A stretch of 43,989 nt of DNA from Methylococcales bacterium (GCA_003584875.1 QVQD01000222.1:1-43989), one strand, 5' to 3'. Numbered from the stretch's first letter, positions 20,290 through 32,668 are shown. Notes: generated by a model from the letters alone, not told the origin. Numbers and translations: made by a program.

Positions 20290-22665
20290 TTAGTCCCTCA
20301 GTTTTGCGTTTAATTTTTCAGATAATAAGGTTAATAGTTTGCTAATAATAGCGTCTATTTCAGTGTCTGTTTGAGTGTGCGTGGTGTTTTGGAATATTAA
20401 GCATAATGCAACGCTTTTGTTGCCTTCTTCCACGCCTTTGCCACGATAAATATCAAATACCTTGGCGTCTTGTAATGTTGCTTCTGCACTGCTTTTAATG
20501 CAATCAATGATATCGTTGGCGGGAACGTCTTCTTTGACAATTAAAGCTAGGTCGCGCCGCACTGAAGGATATTTAGATAAAGACTTAAACACAGGTATGC
20601 GCTTGTTGAGAATTAAATCTTGATCTAATTCAAATAGAAAAACAGGGCAATCAAAGCCTAGTTTTTTTTCTAAAATAGGATGTAGCATACCTAAGTAACC
20701 AATGGTTTCACCCTCGTGCGTTACTATTTTTGCAGATTGACCTAAGTGCAGTGCCGGTTGTGGAGAGGCTATAAATTTTACAACACAACCGGTCAAGGCA
20801 AATATGGCTTGCACATCGGCTTTGATGTCAAAAAAATCAACTTTACGAGATTGCTCGCCCCATTGCTCACTATAAACATCGCCTAAAGCTAGACCACTCA
20901 ACATTTTTTGCTGGTGAGTGGTTTCGTTGGTTTTGATAAAACGTAGTCCGGTTTCAAATAATCGAACTCTATTTTGTTGGCGATTGGTATTGTGTAGAGC
21001 TGCTTTTAATAAACCACACCAAAGTGTAGTGCGCATCACTGCTAACTCAGAAGAAATCGGATTTTTAAGTCGAATAACTTCCATTTCAGGGGCAATAGTT
21101 TCTTGGATTTCTTCGTCAACAAAACTATAAGTAATAGCTTCTTGGTAACCTTTATCAACCATTAAATCTTTAACGCGATCTAGGTCTAGTGTGGCTTCTG
21201 TGGCAGTCGATAATTCAGAGCGCATTAACAAACTGCTGCTCGGTAAATTATTATAACCAAAGATACGTGCTATCTCTTCAATCAAGTCAGCTTCAATGGC
21301 TATATCAAAACGAAAACCAGGAGGACTAATTAACCAACCGTCAGCTTGTATTTGGATACACATACCAAGGCGCTTAAAAATATCGATGACTTGATCATCA
21401 GCTAAAGAAATGCCCAAGGTTTTTTGGATGCGTTGCTTTCTTAATAGAATCGGCTGACGTGAGGGTAGTGTTTGTTCGGTCGTCACTTCTGAAATGGGAC
21501 CCACACTACCACCAGCAATTTCAACGATGAGTTGAGTTGCTCTTTCAATGGCTCTAGTTTGTAAGCTAGCATCGACACCGCGTTCAAAGCGATGTGATGA
21601 ATCTGTATGTAAGCCAAAATCACGTGCTTTACCGGCTATAGCCAGAGGTGCGAAAAATGCGCACTCAAGGAAAACTGATTGAGTTTGATCGCTGACCGCT
21701 GTTTCACTTCCGCCCATAATACCTGCGAGCGCTAAGGCTTTTGAGTCATCGGCGATGACTAATGACCCAGTATTCAAGCTAATGACTTGATTATTTAATA
21801 AGCTTAAGCTTTCGTCTGCTTTCGCCCAGCGTACGTTAATATTGCCGGTTAATTTGTCGGCATCAAATACATGTAAAGGTTGACCCAACTCTAATAGGAC
21901 ATAATTAGTTACATCAACTAATGGACCTAAGCTTCTAATACCAGAGCGACGTAATCGTTCTTGCATCCATAAAGGTGTAATAGCGCTAGCATTAATACCT
22001 GTTATTAAACGACCTAAATAACGAGGACAAGCTGTGGTATCGGCTATCGATACAGTGAGTGTGTTTTGATGAGTAACTGGGATATTGGTAAATGCAGTGG
22101 TAGTCCATTCCAGTTTGTTGAGCACTGCAATTTCACGCGCTAAACCTTCTGCGCATAAACAATCAGCTCTATTTGGGGTTAAATCAACTTCTATAATGAC
22201 ATCGTTCAGAGACAAATAGTCACGAATATCAACACCAACCGGTGCATCAGTCGCTAATTCCATTAAGCCATGTGCATCCGTTGCCAAACCTAACTCTTTT
22301 TCTGAGCAAAGCATGCCGAATGATTCTACGCCCCGTAGTTTGGATTTCTTTATTTTGAAATCGCCAGGTAATACAGCGCCGCAAAGCGCCGCAGGTATTT
22401 TTAGGCCAATACGAACATTGCTAGCGCCACAGACGATTTGCAAAGGTTCTTCTGTGCCCACATTGACTTGGCAAACACGAAGGCGATCAGCATCAGGATG
22501 TTGCTCCATAGCAATGACTTCACCGATGACTACGCCATTAAATTGAGCGGCAGCCGGTACAACAGAATCGACTTCTAAGCCGGCCATTGTTAATTGTTCT
22601 ACCAGTTCCTCTGTATCGATTGCTGGATCAACATACGATCTTAACCAAGCTAAACTAATTTGCAT
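20290..22665 (-). CDS. pheT: Phenylalanine--tRNA ligase beta subunit
   Basis: 791-aa PheT, conserved N-term and B3/B4/B5 domains, synteny. Confidence 0.97.
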   Translation of the reverse strand: MQISLAWLRSYVDPAIDTEELVEQLTMAGLEVDSVVPAAAQFNGVVIGEVIAMEQHPDADRLRVCQVNVGTEEPLQIVCGASNVRIGLKIPAALCGAVLPGDFKIKKSKLRGVESFGMLCSEKELGLATDAHGLMELATDAPVGVDIRDYLSLNDVIIEVDLTPNRADCLCAEGLAREIAVLNKLEWTTTAFTNIPVTHQNTLTVSIADTTACPRYLGRLITGINASAITPLWMQERLRRSGIRSLGPLVDVTNYVLLELGQPLHVFDADKLTGNINVRWAKADESLSLLNNQVISLNTGSLVIADDSKALALAGIMGGSETAVSDQTQSVFLECAFFAPLAIAGKARDFGLHTDSSHRFERGVDASLQTRAIERATQLIVEIAGGSVGPISEVTTEQTLPSRQPILLRKQRIQKTLGISLADDQVIDIFKRLGMCIQIQADGWLISPPGFRFDIAIEADLIEEIARIFGYNNLPSSSLLMRSELSTATEATLDLDRVKDLMVDKGYQEAITYSFVDEEIQETIAPEMEVIRLKNPISSELAVMRTTLWCGLLKAALHNTNRQQNRVRLFETGLRFIKTNETTHQQKMLSGLALGDVYSEQWGEQSRKVDFFDIKADVQAIFALTGCVVKFIASPQPALHLGQSAKIVTHEGETIGYLGMLHPILEKKLGFDCPVFLFELDQDLILNKRIPVFKSLSKYPSVRRDLALIVKEDVPANDIIDCIKSSAEATLQDAKVFDIYRGKGVEEGNKSVALCLIFQNTTHTQTDTEIDAIISKLLTLLSEKLNAKLRD

Positions 22666-22693
22666 GATTTACATGTTCCTGTGTAACGAAAAC

Positions 22694-23807
<1,114 letters not shown>

Positions 23808-23843
23808 ATTAAGATCCTTTAGTTAAGTAAGACTAGGTCTTGC

Positions 23844-24206
23844 TTAAGGCTTGCTTTGATTAGCGATAGCAATTTCTGCTATTTTTCCAAAGGACTCGAT
23901 ATCACGTACCGCGATATCTGCTAAAACTTTACGATCGATTGCAACATTAGCTTTTGTTAAGCCGTTGATCAAGCGGCTGTAAGATATACCATATATTCGT
24001 GCTGCAGCATTGATACGGACTATCCACAAGGCACGGAATTGACGTTTTCTTTGTTTGCGGTCGCGGTACGCATATTGACCTGCTTTGATGACCGCTTGTT
24101 TGGCTACGCGATAAACTCGACTGCGTGCACCATAGTAACCTTTGGCTTGTTTTAAAACTTTTTTATGTCTTGCTCTGGCTGTTACGCCGCGTTTAACTCT
24201 AGGCAT
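23844..24206 (-). CDS. rplT: 50S ribosomal protein L20
   Basis: [51 protein letters not shown]. Confidence 0.98.
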   Translation of the reverse strand: MPRVKRGVTARARHKKVLKQAKGYYGARSRVYRVAKQAVIKAGQYAYRDRKQRKRQFRALWIVRINAAARIYGISYSRLINGLTKANVAIDRKVLADIAVRDIESFGKIAEIAIANQSKP

Positions 24207-24221
24207 TAGTGTTCTCCGTTA

Positions 24222-24419
24222 TTAACTATATGGCATCATACGTACAGCCATGCGCACGTCTGAAGGATGAATAGTTGCGGGTGAACGTAACTGTCTTTTT
24301 CTTTTAGTGGATTTCTTAGTCAAAATATGACGGCGATGTGATTGTCCACATTTAAAACCGCCATTGCCTGTGCGTCTAAAACGCTTAGCGGCTCCACGGT
24401 TAGTTTTTATCTTTGGCAT
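24222..24419 (-). CDS. rpmI: 50S ribosomal protein L35
   Basis: [37 protein letters not shown]; start placed at the internal ATG rather than the longer ORF start at 24482. Confidence 0.96.
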   Translation of the reverse strand: MPKIKTNRGAAKRFRRTGNGGFKCGQSHRRHILTKKSTKRKRQLRSPATIHPSDVRMAVRMMPYS

Positions 24420-24640
24420 TTGTTTGCTCCAGTATATAAAAATAAAAGTCCCTGAGAAATAACCCAACAAGGCAAAATGCATGGCCCTGAAAAATTACTT
24501 GTAGCGGAATGCTACGCTTTAGCAGTTTATCCTTTACTGCTTACTTAAGAGCATCTGTAATACAGAAACTCTTTAGAATGATATAGCTACCCATAGTTAT
24601 GTTTGTAACTTAGGGCAGCAATTGAAAGGGTTAGTCCCCT

Positions 24641-25165
24641 TTATTTTTTCTTCTTAGGTGACATAACCATAATCATTTGACGACCTTCCATTTTTGGAAA
24701 TTGTTCGACTATAGCTAGTTCTTCTAGGTCTGTTTCAATACGTTTTAATAAATCCATGCCGATTTCTCTATGAGCCATTTCTCGGCCACGGTAACGAACG
24801 GTGATTTTTGTTTTATCGCCTTCGTTAAGGAATTTAATTAAGCTACGTAGTTTAACTTGATAATCGCCTTCATCAGTCCCAGGTCTAAACTTAATTTCTT
24901 TAACCTGAATCTGTTTTTGTTTCTTTTTGGCAATTTGAAGTTTTTTGTTGAGTTCAAACTGGTATTTGCCGTAGTTCATTATCTTGCAAACGGGAGGATC
25001 CGCGTTTGGTGATATTTCTACTAAATCCAAGTCTGCAGCATAGGCAATCTGTTTTGCCTCATCTAACGAAATTATTCCTAATGCTTCACCTTCAGCGCCT
25101 GTTACTCTCACTCGTCTTGCGGTGATAAAGTCATTCAAGCGTGTTTCATCTTTTTTAGCAGCGAT
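24641..25165 (-). CDS. infC: Translation initiation factor IF-3, probable ATC start
   Basis: IF-3 sequence; frame extends upstream of the track's TTG start as (ATC)[20 protein letters not shown] with GGAGG 8 nt upstream of ATC. Confidence 0.93.
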   Translation of the reverse strand: MAAKKDETRLNDFITARRVRVTGAEGEALGIISLDEAKQIAYAADLDLVEISPNADPPVCKIMNYGKYQFELNKKLQIAKKKQKQIQVKEIKFRPGTDEGDYQVKLRSLIKFLNEGDKTKITVRYRGREMAHREIGMDLLKRIETDLEELAIVEQFPKMEGRQMIMVMSPKKKK

Positions 25166-25188
25166 ACCCTAATCCTCCAAAAAAATAA

Positions 25189-27096
25189 TTATATTCTATC
25201 TGCAATCTCTTGCTTTAACCGTTCGGTAAATTCAGTAACTGATAAGCTACCTAGATCATCACCTTTTTGCGTGCGTACCGTAATGCGTTTTTCTTCTAAT
25301 TCTTTATCGCCAATAATGACTAAATACGGCACGCGCTGCATAGAATGCTCGCGAATTTTAAACCCGATTTTCTCATTTCTCAAGTCAATTTTCACTCTGA
25401 TGCCTTGTTTTTCAAGTTCGTTGAATATTTCAGAGGCATATTCAGCATGGCGATCGGCTATGTCGAGCACCATAACTTGCACAGGTGATAGCCAAACAGG
25501 GAACGTTCCTGCGTGTTGTTCTATTAATATACCGATAAAGCGTTCAAGTGAACCCAGTATTGCTCTATGCAACATAACAGGGGCTTGTTTTGAACCATCT
25601 TCGGCAATAAATGTTGCACCTAAGCGACCTGGCATCGAGAAATCGACTTGGATAGTACCGCACTGCCAAACTCGACCAATACAATCTTTTAATGAGAACT
25701 CAATTTTAGGGCCGTAAAATGCACCTTCACCCGGTTGTAAATCCCATTTTAGGTTTTTATTGTTAAGCGCTAATTCTAAAGCGTTTTCTGCTTTATCCCA
25801 TACAGAATCATCGCCGACTCTATTTTCAGGGCGTGTTGAAAGTTTGATAATGACTTCTTCAAAACCAAAGTCTTTATAAACAGCAAACAGCATATCAATG
25901 AATGTGGATACTTCGCCTTGAATTTGTTCTTCTGTGCAAAAAATATGAGCATCATCTTGAACAAAGTTTCTGACTCGCATTAAACCATGTAATGTGCCAG
26001 AGGGTTCGTTGCGATGACAAGAGCCAAATTCAGCTAAGCGTATCGGTAAGTCACGATAGCTTTTAATACCTTGATTGTAAATTTGTACGTGGCATGGGCA
26101 ATTCATGGGCTTAATTGCGTAATCACGATTTTCTGAGTGAGTAGTGAAGATCATTGCGCCAAACTTATCCCAATGGCCTGATTTTTCCCACAAACTACGA
26201 TCTACTAATTGGGGTGTTTTAACTTCACCATAACCATTGACACGTAATTTCTCACGAATATATTGTTCGACTTGTTGATAAATAATCCAACCTTTTTCAT
26301 GCCAAAACACCATGCCAGGAGCTTCTTCTTGGCTGTGAAATAAGTCAAGGGTCTTAGCTAATTTGCGGTGATCGCGTTTTTCAGCTTCTTCCAATCTATG
26401 TAGATAAGCTTGTAATTCTTTTTTATCGCCCCAAGCTGTACCGTAAATGCGTTGTAGCATTTCATTTTCTGAGTTGCCGCGCCAATAAGCACCAGCAATC
26501 TTCATCAATTTGAAGGCGTTTAATTTGCCTGTGCTAGGAACGTGAGGACCTCTACATAGGTCGGTAAAGCCCCCTTGTTGATAAAGAGATAGGTCTTGGT
26601 CGGCAGGAATAGATTCGATAATTTCAGCTTTATAGGCTTCGCCTTGGTCTCTGAAAAATGATACAGCGTCATCTCGACTTAAAATCGAACGACTAATGCC
26701 AATGTCTTCAGCAACTAATTGCTGCATTTTTGCTTCGATAACCGTTAAATCTTCAGTTGTAAAAGGTCTTTTGTAAGCAAAGTCATAATAAAAGCCATTT
26801 TCGATGACAGGGCCGATAGTGACTTGCGCATCAGGAAATAATTGCTTAACAGCTTGTGCTAGTAGGTGGGCTGTTGAATGTCTGATGATATCAACACCCT
26901 CTATATCTTTAGCGGTAATGATTTGTAGGCTAGCATCTTCACTAATCAGGGTGCTGGCATCGACTAGAATATTGTTAACACGGCCTGCTAAAGTTGCTTT
27001 TGCTAAGCCTGAACCAATCGATGTAGCGATATCGAGTACTGAAACAGCGTGATCAAACTCACGAATAGAACCATCAGGAAGGGTAATTACAGGCAT
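25189..27096 (-). CDS. thrS: Threonine--tRNA ligase
   Basis: 635-aa ThrRS with TGS, editing and class II core motifs. Confidence 0.98.
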   Translation of the reverse strand: MPVITLPDGSIREFDHAVSVLDIATSIGSGLAKATLAGRVNNILVDASTLISEDASLQIITAKDIEGVDIIRHSTAHLLAQAVKQLFPDAQVTIGPVIENGFYYDFAYKRPFTTEDLTVIEAKMQQLVAEDIGISRSILSRDDAVSFFRDQGEAYKAEIIESIPADQDLSLYQQGGFTDLCRGPHVPSTGKLNAFKLMKIAGAYWRGNSENEMLQRIYGTAWGDKKELQAYLHRLEEAEKRDHRKLAKTLDLFHSQEEAPGMVFWHEKGWIIYQQVEQYIREKLRVNGYGEVKTPQLVDRSLWEKSGHWDKFGAMIFTTHSENRDYAIKPMNCPCHVQIYNQGIKSYRDLPIRLAEFGSCHRNEPSGTLHGLMRVRNFVQDDAHIFCTEEQIQGEVSTFIDMLFAVYKDFGFEEVIIKLSTRPENRVGDDSVWDKAENALELALNNKNLKWDLQPGEGAFYGPKIEFSLKDCIGRVWQCGTIQVDFSMPGRLGATFIAEDGSKQAPVMLHRAILGSLERFIGILIEQHAGTFPVWLSPVQVMVLDIADRHAEYASEIFNELEKQGIRVKIDLRNEKIGFKIREHSMQRVPYLVIIGDKELEEKRITVRTQKGDDLGSLSVTEFTERLKQEIADRI

Positions 27097-27155
27097 GTTT
27101 ATATACTTTGGTTGCTACAATAAAAAAAGCACCGCTGTTGCAGTGCTTTAATGTC

Positions 27156-27232
27156 TGGTAGGCGCGATTGGATTCGAACCAACGACCCCCACCATGTCAA
27201 GGTGGTGCTCTAACCAACTGAGCTACGCGCCT
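27156..27232 (-). tRNA. tRNA-Val (anticodon GAC)
   Basis: Minus strand AGGCGCGTAGCTCAGTTGGTTAGAGCACCACCTTGACATGGTGGGGGTCGTTGGTTCGAATCCAATCGCGCCTACCA; cloverleaf stems, loop TTGACAT, encoded CCA. Confidence 0.95.
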
Positions 27233-27518
27233 AAAGTAACGCGTTACTTCAAGAGTTGGCTATTATAGCAATAGAAATTAGTTTCGCAAGATTTAAATGT
27301 TTTATAAGGTGAGTTGGATTGTGAATAGTAAGTTTCAGAAGTTTATTTTTAATGATATTTTGAGAATACTAAATTTTAGATGTTAAAAAAGCTTATTAGA
27401 GGTTTTAGGTTGTCGCCAACACAATCTACAAGTGTTATAGTTCACCGCAAATTTTGGGTGCTAATATCGGCGCTCAATGGCAAAGCAACTTTTTTTTTCA
27501 ATTACAGGAGCATTTTTT

Positions 27519-28121
27519 ATGAGCGAATTTATAACCGCAATAATAGTCATAGCAGTTGTATTCATGGTTATTTCTAAAGTACGAAAAAATTCAGATGAGC
27601 CTAAAATCGAAACAACTCCTAAAAAAGCTTCTGAAACAGTCGCTAAGCCTATCGTTAAGCCGGTTCAAAATAATAGCCCCGTTGCTGAAACTGAATTAGT
27701 TGTAAAAAGTGAAGAAGTCGCGGTTGCTGTAGCACCTAAAAAAACAGTAGCTACTACGCCAACACCATCGCAAAAAAATATTCAAATTCCTCAAGACTCA
27801 TCTTTGAGAAGACATACACTAAGTCAGTTGCATGCGTTATTAGATTCTCATAAAGAAAGTCGTCCAACTGACTCTGCACTGAGTCGTCATCATGATAGTT
27901 TGGTGGAAGTTAAGGTAGGCTCTTATACCAATGATGTTGATGAAGTTTTGTGCCTAGTGACTTATTATGAAAATCAACTTGAAATACTAGATACTACAGA
28001 AGTAGCGCCTGTTAAAGAGATTGCTGCGCAGAAAATAACTGCAGAATTAGAGGTCGCTAAGTCAGTATTGCCAGAAGATTCGACATTAAGACGACATGCT
28101 TTGCAACTACAGGCTAGTTAA
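27519..28121 (+). CDS. Single-pass membrane hypothetical protein with three P-x-D-S-x-L-x-R-H repeats
   Basis: SD CAGGAG before ATG at 27519; N-terminal TM MSEFITAIIVIAVVFMVISK; PQDSSLRRHTLSQL, PTDSALSRHHDSL, PEDSTLRRHALQL. Confidence 0.75.
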   Translation: MSEFITAIIVIAVVFMVISKVRKNSDEPKIETTPKKASETVAKPIVKPVQNNSPVAETELVVKSEEVAVAVAPKKTVATTPTPSQKNIQIPQDSSLRRHTLSQLHALLDSHKESRPTDSALSRHHDSLVEVKVGSYTNDVDEVLCLVTYYENQLEILDTTEVAPVKEIAAQKITAELEVAKSVLPEDSTLRRHALQLQAS

Positions 28122-28152
28122 TTTTTGATTAGGTAGTTCGGGTTAGCGATAG

Positions 28153-28584
28153 AGACTGTGAAAGTATTATGATTTTAGCTTCCCCCTTTATAAAAATAGG
28201 TATCTACACAAATAATTGTTAGCATTCCCGCGGGCGAACGATAACATTGTGGTGAGATCGTAGGGGCGTATTGCATACGCCCTTATAAAATAAGCTCTAT
28301 AACATTGGACTTTCAATGTTGGGCGTATGCAATACGCCCCTACGGTGATTTTTATCGTTTCCACGCCGATAAGAAACTTGTGTAGATACCTATACTTGTA
28401 GGGGCGACAAATTCGCCCAGTACATTCGTTTGTTTAATTGTGTAGATACTTATGCTTTATAAAAAAGGGGGGGGCTGAGGGGTGTGATAAGTTACTGATA
28501 TTTTATGATTATTTTTAATAGACCCAATCTCCCCTAACCCCTCTTTGCTAAAGAGGGGAAATAAAAAGAATACTTTCACAGTCT
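28153..28584. mobile_element. MITE-like element A with perfect 16-bp TIRs (AGACTGTGAAAGTATT), flanked by a 6-bp direct repeat CGATAG
   Basis: TIRs at 28153-28168 and 28569-28584; CGATAG at 28147-28152 and 28585-28590; inserted in a family A REP palindrome. Confidence 0.8.
28196..28453. mobile_element. MITE-like element B (short form), nested in element A
   Basis: TIR ATAGGTATCTACA / TGTAGATACTTAT; flanking direct repeat CTTTATAAAA (28186-28195 and 28455-28464); first ~200 bp shared with 32861-33222. Confidence 0.8.
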
Positions 28585-28701
28585 CGATAGCGTACCCCGA
28601 CATTTAGTCGGTCAATTGTCGGGTTACGCTATCGCTAACCCAACCTACATAAGGTTTTTAGGGTGGATTAGCGGCGGCGGCATCCACCCTTCGGTATTTA
28701 T

Positions 28702-29028
28702 TTAGCTTACAGAGAAGCTTTCTCCGCAACCACAAGTTCCCTTAACATTAGGGTTGTTGAATTTAAAGGCTTCATTGATGCCTTCTCTACGATAATCTAG
28801 CTCTATCCCATCAACGAATTCCAAATCATTAGCTGAGACTATGACGCTCACACCAAATTTTTCAAACACTTGGTCATTTTCATTCAGTGCATCTGCATAA
28901 TCGAGAACGTAGGCATAGCCTGAGCAACCTGATTTTTTGACGGCTAGTTTTAACCCCAGACCTTTTCCTCGTTTTTCTAATTGCTTTTTGATTTGTTTAG
29001 CTGCGCTTTCAGTAACTGTAACAGACAT
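28702..29028 (-). CDS. iscA: Fe-S cluster assembly scaffold/carrier, IscA-like
   Basis: HesB/IscA family: SGCSGYAY ... GTCGCGESF cysteine motif. Confidence 0.88.
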   Translation of the reverse strand: MSVTVTESAAKQIKKQLEKRGKGLGLKLAVKKSGCSGYAYVLDYADALNENDQVFEKFGVSVIVSANDLEFVDGIELDYRREGINEAFKFNNPNVKGTCGCGESFSVS

Positions 29029-29038
29029 AAGACTCTCT

Positions 29039-30148
29039 TTATGCTTGGCAAGCCAAGGATTTTAATAAATGAATAAAGTTAAAAATTTCTTTTGGGGTAT
29101 TGCTTAAACCAAGGCTGATACGGATTGCGCTTTTAGCAAGTGTGGGTTCTATTCCCATGGCAATAAGTACAGGGCTAGGCTCTTTGTCACCACTAGCGCA
29201 AGCTGAGCCGCTTGAGACTGCATAGCCTTTTTGATCAAGTTTCATTAGTAGCATTTCACCGTCTACTTCTGGCAGGCCAATCAATACAGTGTTGGGTATG
29301 CGTTCTGCCTTATCTGCAAAAATTTTCAGATTAGGAATGGTTTTGAGTTCAATTTCCAGTTGTGATCTTAAAGCTAGAAGTTTCGTGCTACGTTCCTTGA
29401 GTTCTGTTTTTGCAAGTTCTGCCGCTTTGCCAAAGCCAACGATTGCTGCAACATTTTCTGTGCCCGCTCTGTGTTCACGCTCTTGTCCACCGCCAATAAG
29501 TATAGGGTTTATTTTTAGGTCTTTGTCATAAATTAAAGCCCCGCAGCCCTTGGGTCCGTATATCTTATGGCTGGACACGGTCATCAAACTGACTGCTAAT
29601 TGCTTAAATGATAAAGGTATTTTTCCTAAGGCCTGCACAGCATCGGTATGTACTTTAATGCCATTAACTTTTAATTGTTGAGTAATTGCTGATAAATCTT
29701 GAATAACGCCCGTTTCATTATTAGCTAACATAATTGACACTAAATTAGGTCGGTCAATAATTAATTGATCGAGTGTCGATTGGCTAATTAATCCATGGCT
29801 GTCGACATTAATATGGCTTAGTTTAATGCCTTTTTTTTGTAAGCTAGCTGCACTTTCAGTAATAGAGGGATGTTCAGTCGTTGAAATGGCCAGTTTGTCA
29901 GTGACATCAAGGGTTGCCAATGCCAGATTATTTGCTTCAGTGCCCCCGCTAGTAAAAATGATTTGAGAGGCAGGTGCATCAGTCAGGGCTGCAATTTGTT
30001 CGCGAGCATTGTCAATTGCGCTGCGGGCTAATCTACCTTGGCGGTATAGGCTTGAAGGATTGCCGTGAAATGTACTTAAAAATGGAAGCATCGCCTCCAA
30101 CACCCTCTCATCTAGGGGTGTTGTGGCATTGTGATCAAAATAGATCAT
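29039..30148 (-). CDS. Cysteine desulfurase (IscS/NifS-like)
   Basis: PLP motif [11 protein letters not shown]...SHKIYGPKG and catalytic loop [14 protein letters not shown]. Confidence 0.93.
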   Translation of the reverse strand: MIYFDHNATTPLDERVLEAMLPFLSTFHGNPSSLYRQGRLARSAIDNAREQIAALTDAPASQIIFTSGGTEANNLALATLDVTDKLAISTTEHPSITESAASLQKKGIKLSHINVDSHGLISQSTLDQLIIDRPNLVSIMLANNETGVIQDLSAITQQLKVNGIKVHTDAVQALGKIPLSFKQLAVSLMTVSSHKIYGPKGCGALIYDKDLKINPILIGGGQEREHRAGTENVAAIVGFGKAAELAKTELKERSTKLLALRSQLEIELKTIPNLKIFADKAERIPNTVLIGLPEVDGEMLLMKLDQKGYAVSSGSACASGDKEPSPVLIAMGIEPTLAKSAIRISLGLSNTPKEIFNFIHLLKSLACQA

Positions 30149-30639
30149 TCACTCAAGTTGGCAACTAAATCGGTATGTCGATGAATTCCAATAACTTGCT
30201 CAGTCTCATTAACCTGTCTTTTAGCAACCGTTTGTACATGGTGTTTTTCTAAAAGTTGAGCCAGAGTAATACCTTTCAGATAATCTCTGATTTGATCGCT
30301 GAGTCCCATCCATAAATCATGGGTTAAGCAGGCTTGTTCTTTTTGACAATTTGCTTCGCCGCCACATTTAGTAGCATCGATAGGCTCATCTACAGCAGCG
30401 ATAATGTCAGCAATATTGATTTTGTTCGGTGCATCAGCAAGGGTATAGCCACCACCTGGGCCGCGAATACCTTTTACCATATTGGCGCGTCGTAACCGAG
30501 AAAATAATTGTTCTAGATAAGACAAAGAAATAGTTTGTCTTGCAGCTATATCAGTCAAAGTTACAGGTTTTATATCGCTGTGAAAGGCTAGGTCGAGCAT
30601 TGCCGTTACTGCATAACGGCCTTTTGTAGTTAGGCGCAC
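30145..30639 (-). CDS. iscR: Rrf2-family Fe-S regulator IscR
   Basis: MRLTTKGRYAVTAMLDLAFH...; Cys cluster CGGEANCQKEQAC; overlaps the cysteine desulfurase start. Confidence 0.92.
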   Translation of the reverse strand: MRLTTKGRYAVTAMLDLAFHSDIKPVTLTDIAARQTISLSYLEQLFSRLRRANMVKGIRGPGGGYTLADAPNKINIADIIAAVDEPIDATKCGGEANCQKEQACLTHDLWMGLSDQIRDYLKGITLAQLLEKHHVQTVAKRQVNETEQVIGIHRHTDLVANLSE

Positions 30640-30767
30640 TATTTAAATCCCTTGAATAAAGTAAGTAATAGCTGTCACTATACTTAACCTAGCAAAATAG
30701 TCAACTTTAAAATAAAGGATTTTAGTTTGGTTATGTAAATTAATCCTTTCATCAGTAACATGATCGT

Positions 30768-30870
30768 AGGGTCGTATTGCATACGACCATATAAAATCAG
30801 CACTTTAATAACGAACTTTCGATGTTGTGCGCAGGCAATACGCCCCTATGTTGTTTTTTATCGTTGTTAC
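30768..30870. repeat. Degenerate fragment of element B core (GTAGGGTCGTATTGCATACGACC...GGCAATACGCCCCTATG)
   Basis: Aligns with the core of 28258-28345 and 32925-33010. Confidence 0.6.
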
Positions 30871-31057
30871 GTGCCCAAAGTTAACTCTTCCTGTTCCATG
30901 GATGAGTCGATGCAGGTGGTGGGTGTGGATAAGTACATGTCGATCGTAATGTAGGACCGGGCCGAGACCTGTCTCTAAGGTTAGAAATGTACCGAAAATG
31001 CGAACTTACTTATATAGAGGTTTATGTTTGGCAAGGTCTAAAAATATCGATCAACAA

Positions 31058-31786
31058 TTATTGTTTTTTTTGATTATCTTGGGACATCCTTAAAATGCCT
31101 CTGAGTATATCTAGCTCTTTAGTGTCTAGCTGGGTACGATTATAGAGTCGTTTTAAGCGGCGCATAATAGACTTAGATTTGTCGGGGTGCATAAAGCCTA
31201 TATCAGTCAAAGCTTCTGCTAAATGTGTATAAAAAGACTCCATTTGCTGGGCAGTAGCTTTGATGTTTTTATCGACATCACCAATGCTTACCGGTGTTTG
31301 TGTGTGAGTCGCTACAAATAACTCATAACAGACGACTTGTACGGCCGCCGCTATATTGAGTGAGCTGTATTCAGTATTGCAGGGAATTCTTAATAAAAAG
31401 TGACATAAATCCAGTTCATGATTTTTTAAACCTGAGTTTTCTCTGCCAAAAATAATAGCGACTTTTTGATCAGATTCTTTTGCAGTGGTCAGTTCAGCAC
31501 ATTCGCGCGGACTGATTTCTGGCCAACTTATCGTGCGAGATCTTGCGCTAGCACCAATCACTAATTGGCAGTCAGCGACGGCTGCTTGTAAAGTGTCACA
31601 AACTTGAGCGCGAGCTAAAATATCATCGGCACCCGCTGCTCTTGAGGTTGCTTCAGCACAAGGAAAAATTTTAGGAGTCACTAAGCAAAGCTCGGTCATG
31701 CTCATGTTTTTCATGGCTCTAGCTACCGCACCAATATTTCCTGGATGTGATGTTTCGACTAAAACAATCTTAATATGTGAAAGCAA
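31058..31786 (-). CDS. trmJ: tRNA (cytidine/uridine-2'-O-)-methyltransferase TrmJ; probable TTG start
   Basis: SpoU family LSHIKIVLVETSHPGNIGAVARAMKNM...; TTG at 31786 with AAGGA 8 nt upstream; track start at 31879 overlaps the divergent suhB. Confidence 0.88.
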   Translation of the reverse strand: MLSHIKIVLVETSHPGNIGAVARAMKNMSMTELCLVTPKIFPCAEATSRAAGADDILARAQVCDTLQAAVADCQLVIGASARSRTISWPEISPRECAELTTAKESDQKVAIIFGRENSGLKNHELDLCHFLLRIPCNTEYSSLNIAAAVQVVCYELFVATHTQTPVSIGDVDKNIKATAQQMESFYTHLAEALTDIGFMHPDKSKSIMRRLKRLYNRTQLDTKELDILRGILRMSQDNQKKQ

Positions 31787-31873
31787 CAGTGTCGTCCTTA
31801 GATAAAAATAAACAAAGTTTACCAAAAGTTTTGCTATCATTGTGCGTTTTATACGCTCATTAAGAATCTGCCT

Positions 31874-32668
31874 ATGCAACCCATGTTAAATATTGCCGTC
31901 CGTGCTGCTAGAAGCGCTGGCGACTTAATTCTTCGTTCAGTCGACAATGTTGGCCGCCTACATATTGATCAAAAAGGTAAAAATGATTATGTTAGTGAAG
32001 TCGATCGCATGGTTGAGCGAGAAATCATTAGTATCATCAAGGCTGCTTTTCCTGAACATAGCATACTCGCAGAAGAAAGTGGTGAGCATCTAGGCAATGA
32101 TTATGTCTGGGTAATTGATCCTCTTGATGGTACCACTAATTTTTTACATGGATTTCCTCAGTACGCTGTTTCTATTGCCCTTAAATATAAGGACAAACTT
32201 GAAGTAGGGGTCATCTATGATCCTTTACGTGATGAATTATTTACCGCAAAACGTGGCGGTGGCGCTATGTTAAATAATCGTCGCCTTAGAGTCACCCAAC
32301 AAACTAGCTTAAAAAACGCGTTGATTGGCACTGGCTTTCCTTTTAAGACCGATAAACACTTAGATGCTTATGTAGGCATGTTTAAGTCATTAACAACTGA
32401 ATGTGCAGGATTACGACGAGCGGGCGCTGCCGCATTGGATTTAGCTTATGTTGCCGCAGGTCGCTTAGATGGTTTTTGGGAGATAGGCTTGATGGAATGG
32501 GATATGGCCGCTGGTATTTTGTTAATAAAAGAAGCGGGCGGTGTTGTGACCGATTTATCTTTTAATGATAATTATCTACAATCCGGCAATTTAATTGCAG
32601 GCAGTCCTAGAATGCATCAGTTAATGTATCAATTGATAGAGCCGCATGTGACTGAAAATTTAAAGTAA
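31874..32668 (+). CDS. suhB: Inositol-1-monophosphatase (SuhB-like)
   Basis: DPLDGTTNFLHGFPQYAVSIAL and WDMAAGILLIKEAGG motifs. Confidence 0.95.
   Translation: MQPMLNIAVRAARSAGDLILRSVDNVGRLHIDQKGKNDYVSEVDRMVEREIISIIKAAFPEHSILAEESGEHLGNDYVWVIDPLDGTTNFLHGFPQYAVSIALKYKDKLEVGVIYDPLRDELFTAKRGGGAMLNNRRLRVTQQTSLKNALIGTGFPFKTDKHLDAYVGMFKSLTTECAGLRRAGAAALDLAYVAAGRLDGFWEIGLMEWDMAAGILLIKEAGGVVTDLSFNDNYLQSGNLIAGSPRMHQLMYQLIEPHVTENLK

Noticed and set aside
25271-27052. ORFs antisense or out of frame within thrS
   Set aside because: thrS is unambiguous; these are shadow ORFs.
30890-31010. Remnant of an IS or transposase region
   Set aside because: Sequence looks repeat-like, but no transposase peptide or terminal repeats could be supported.
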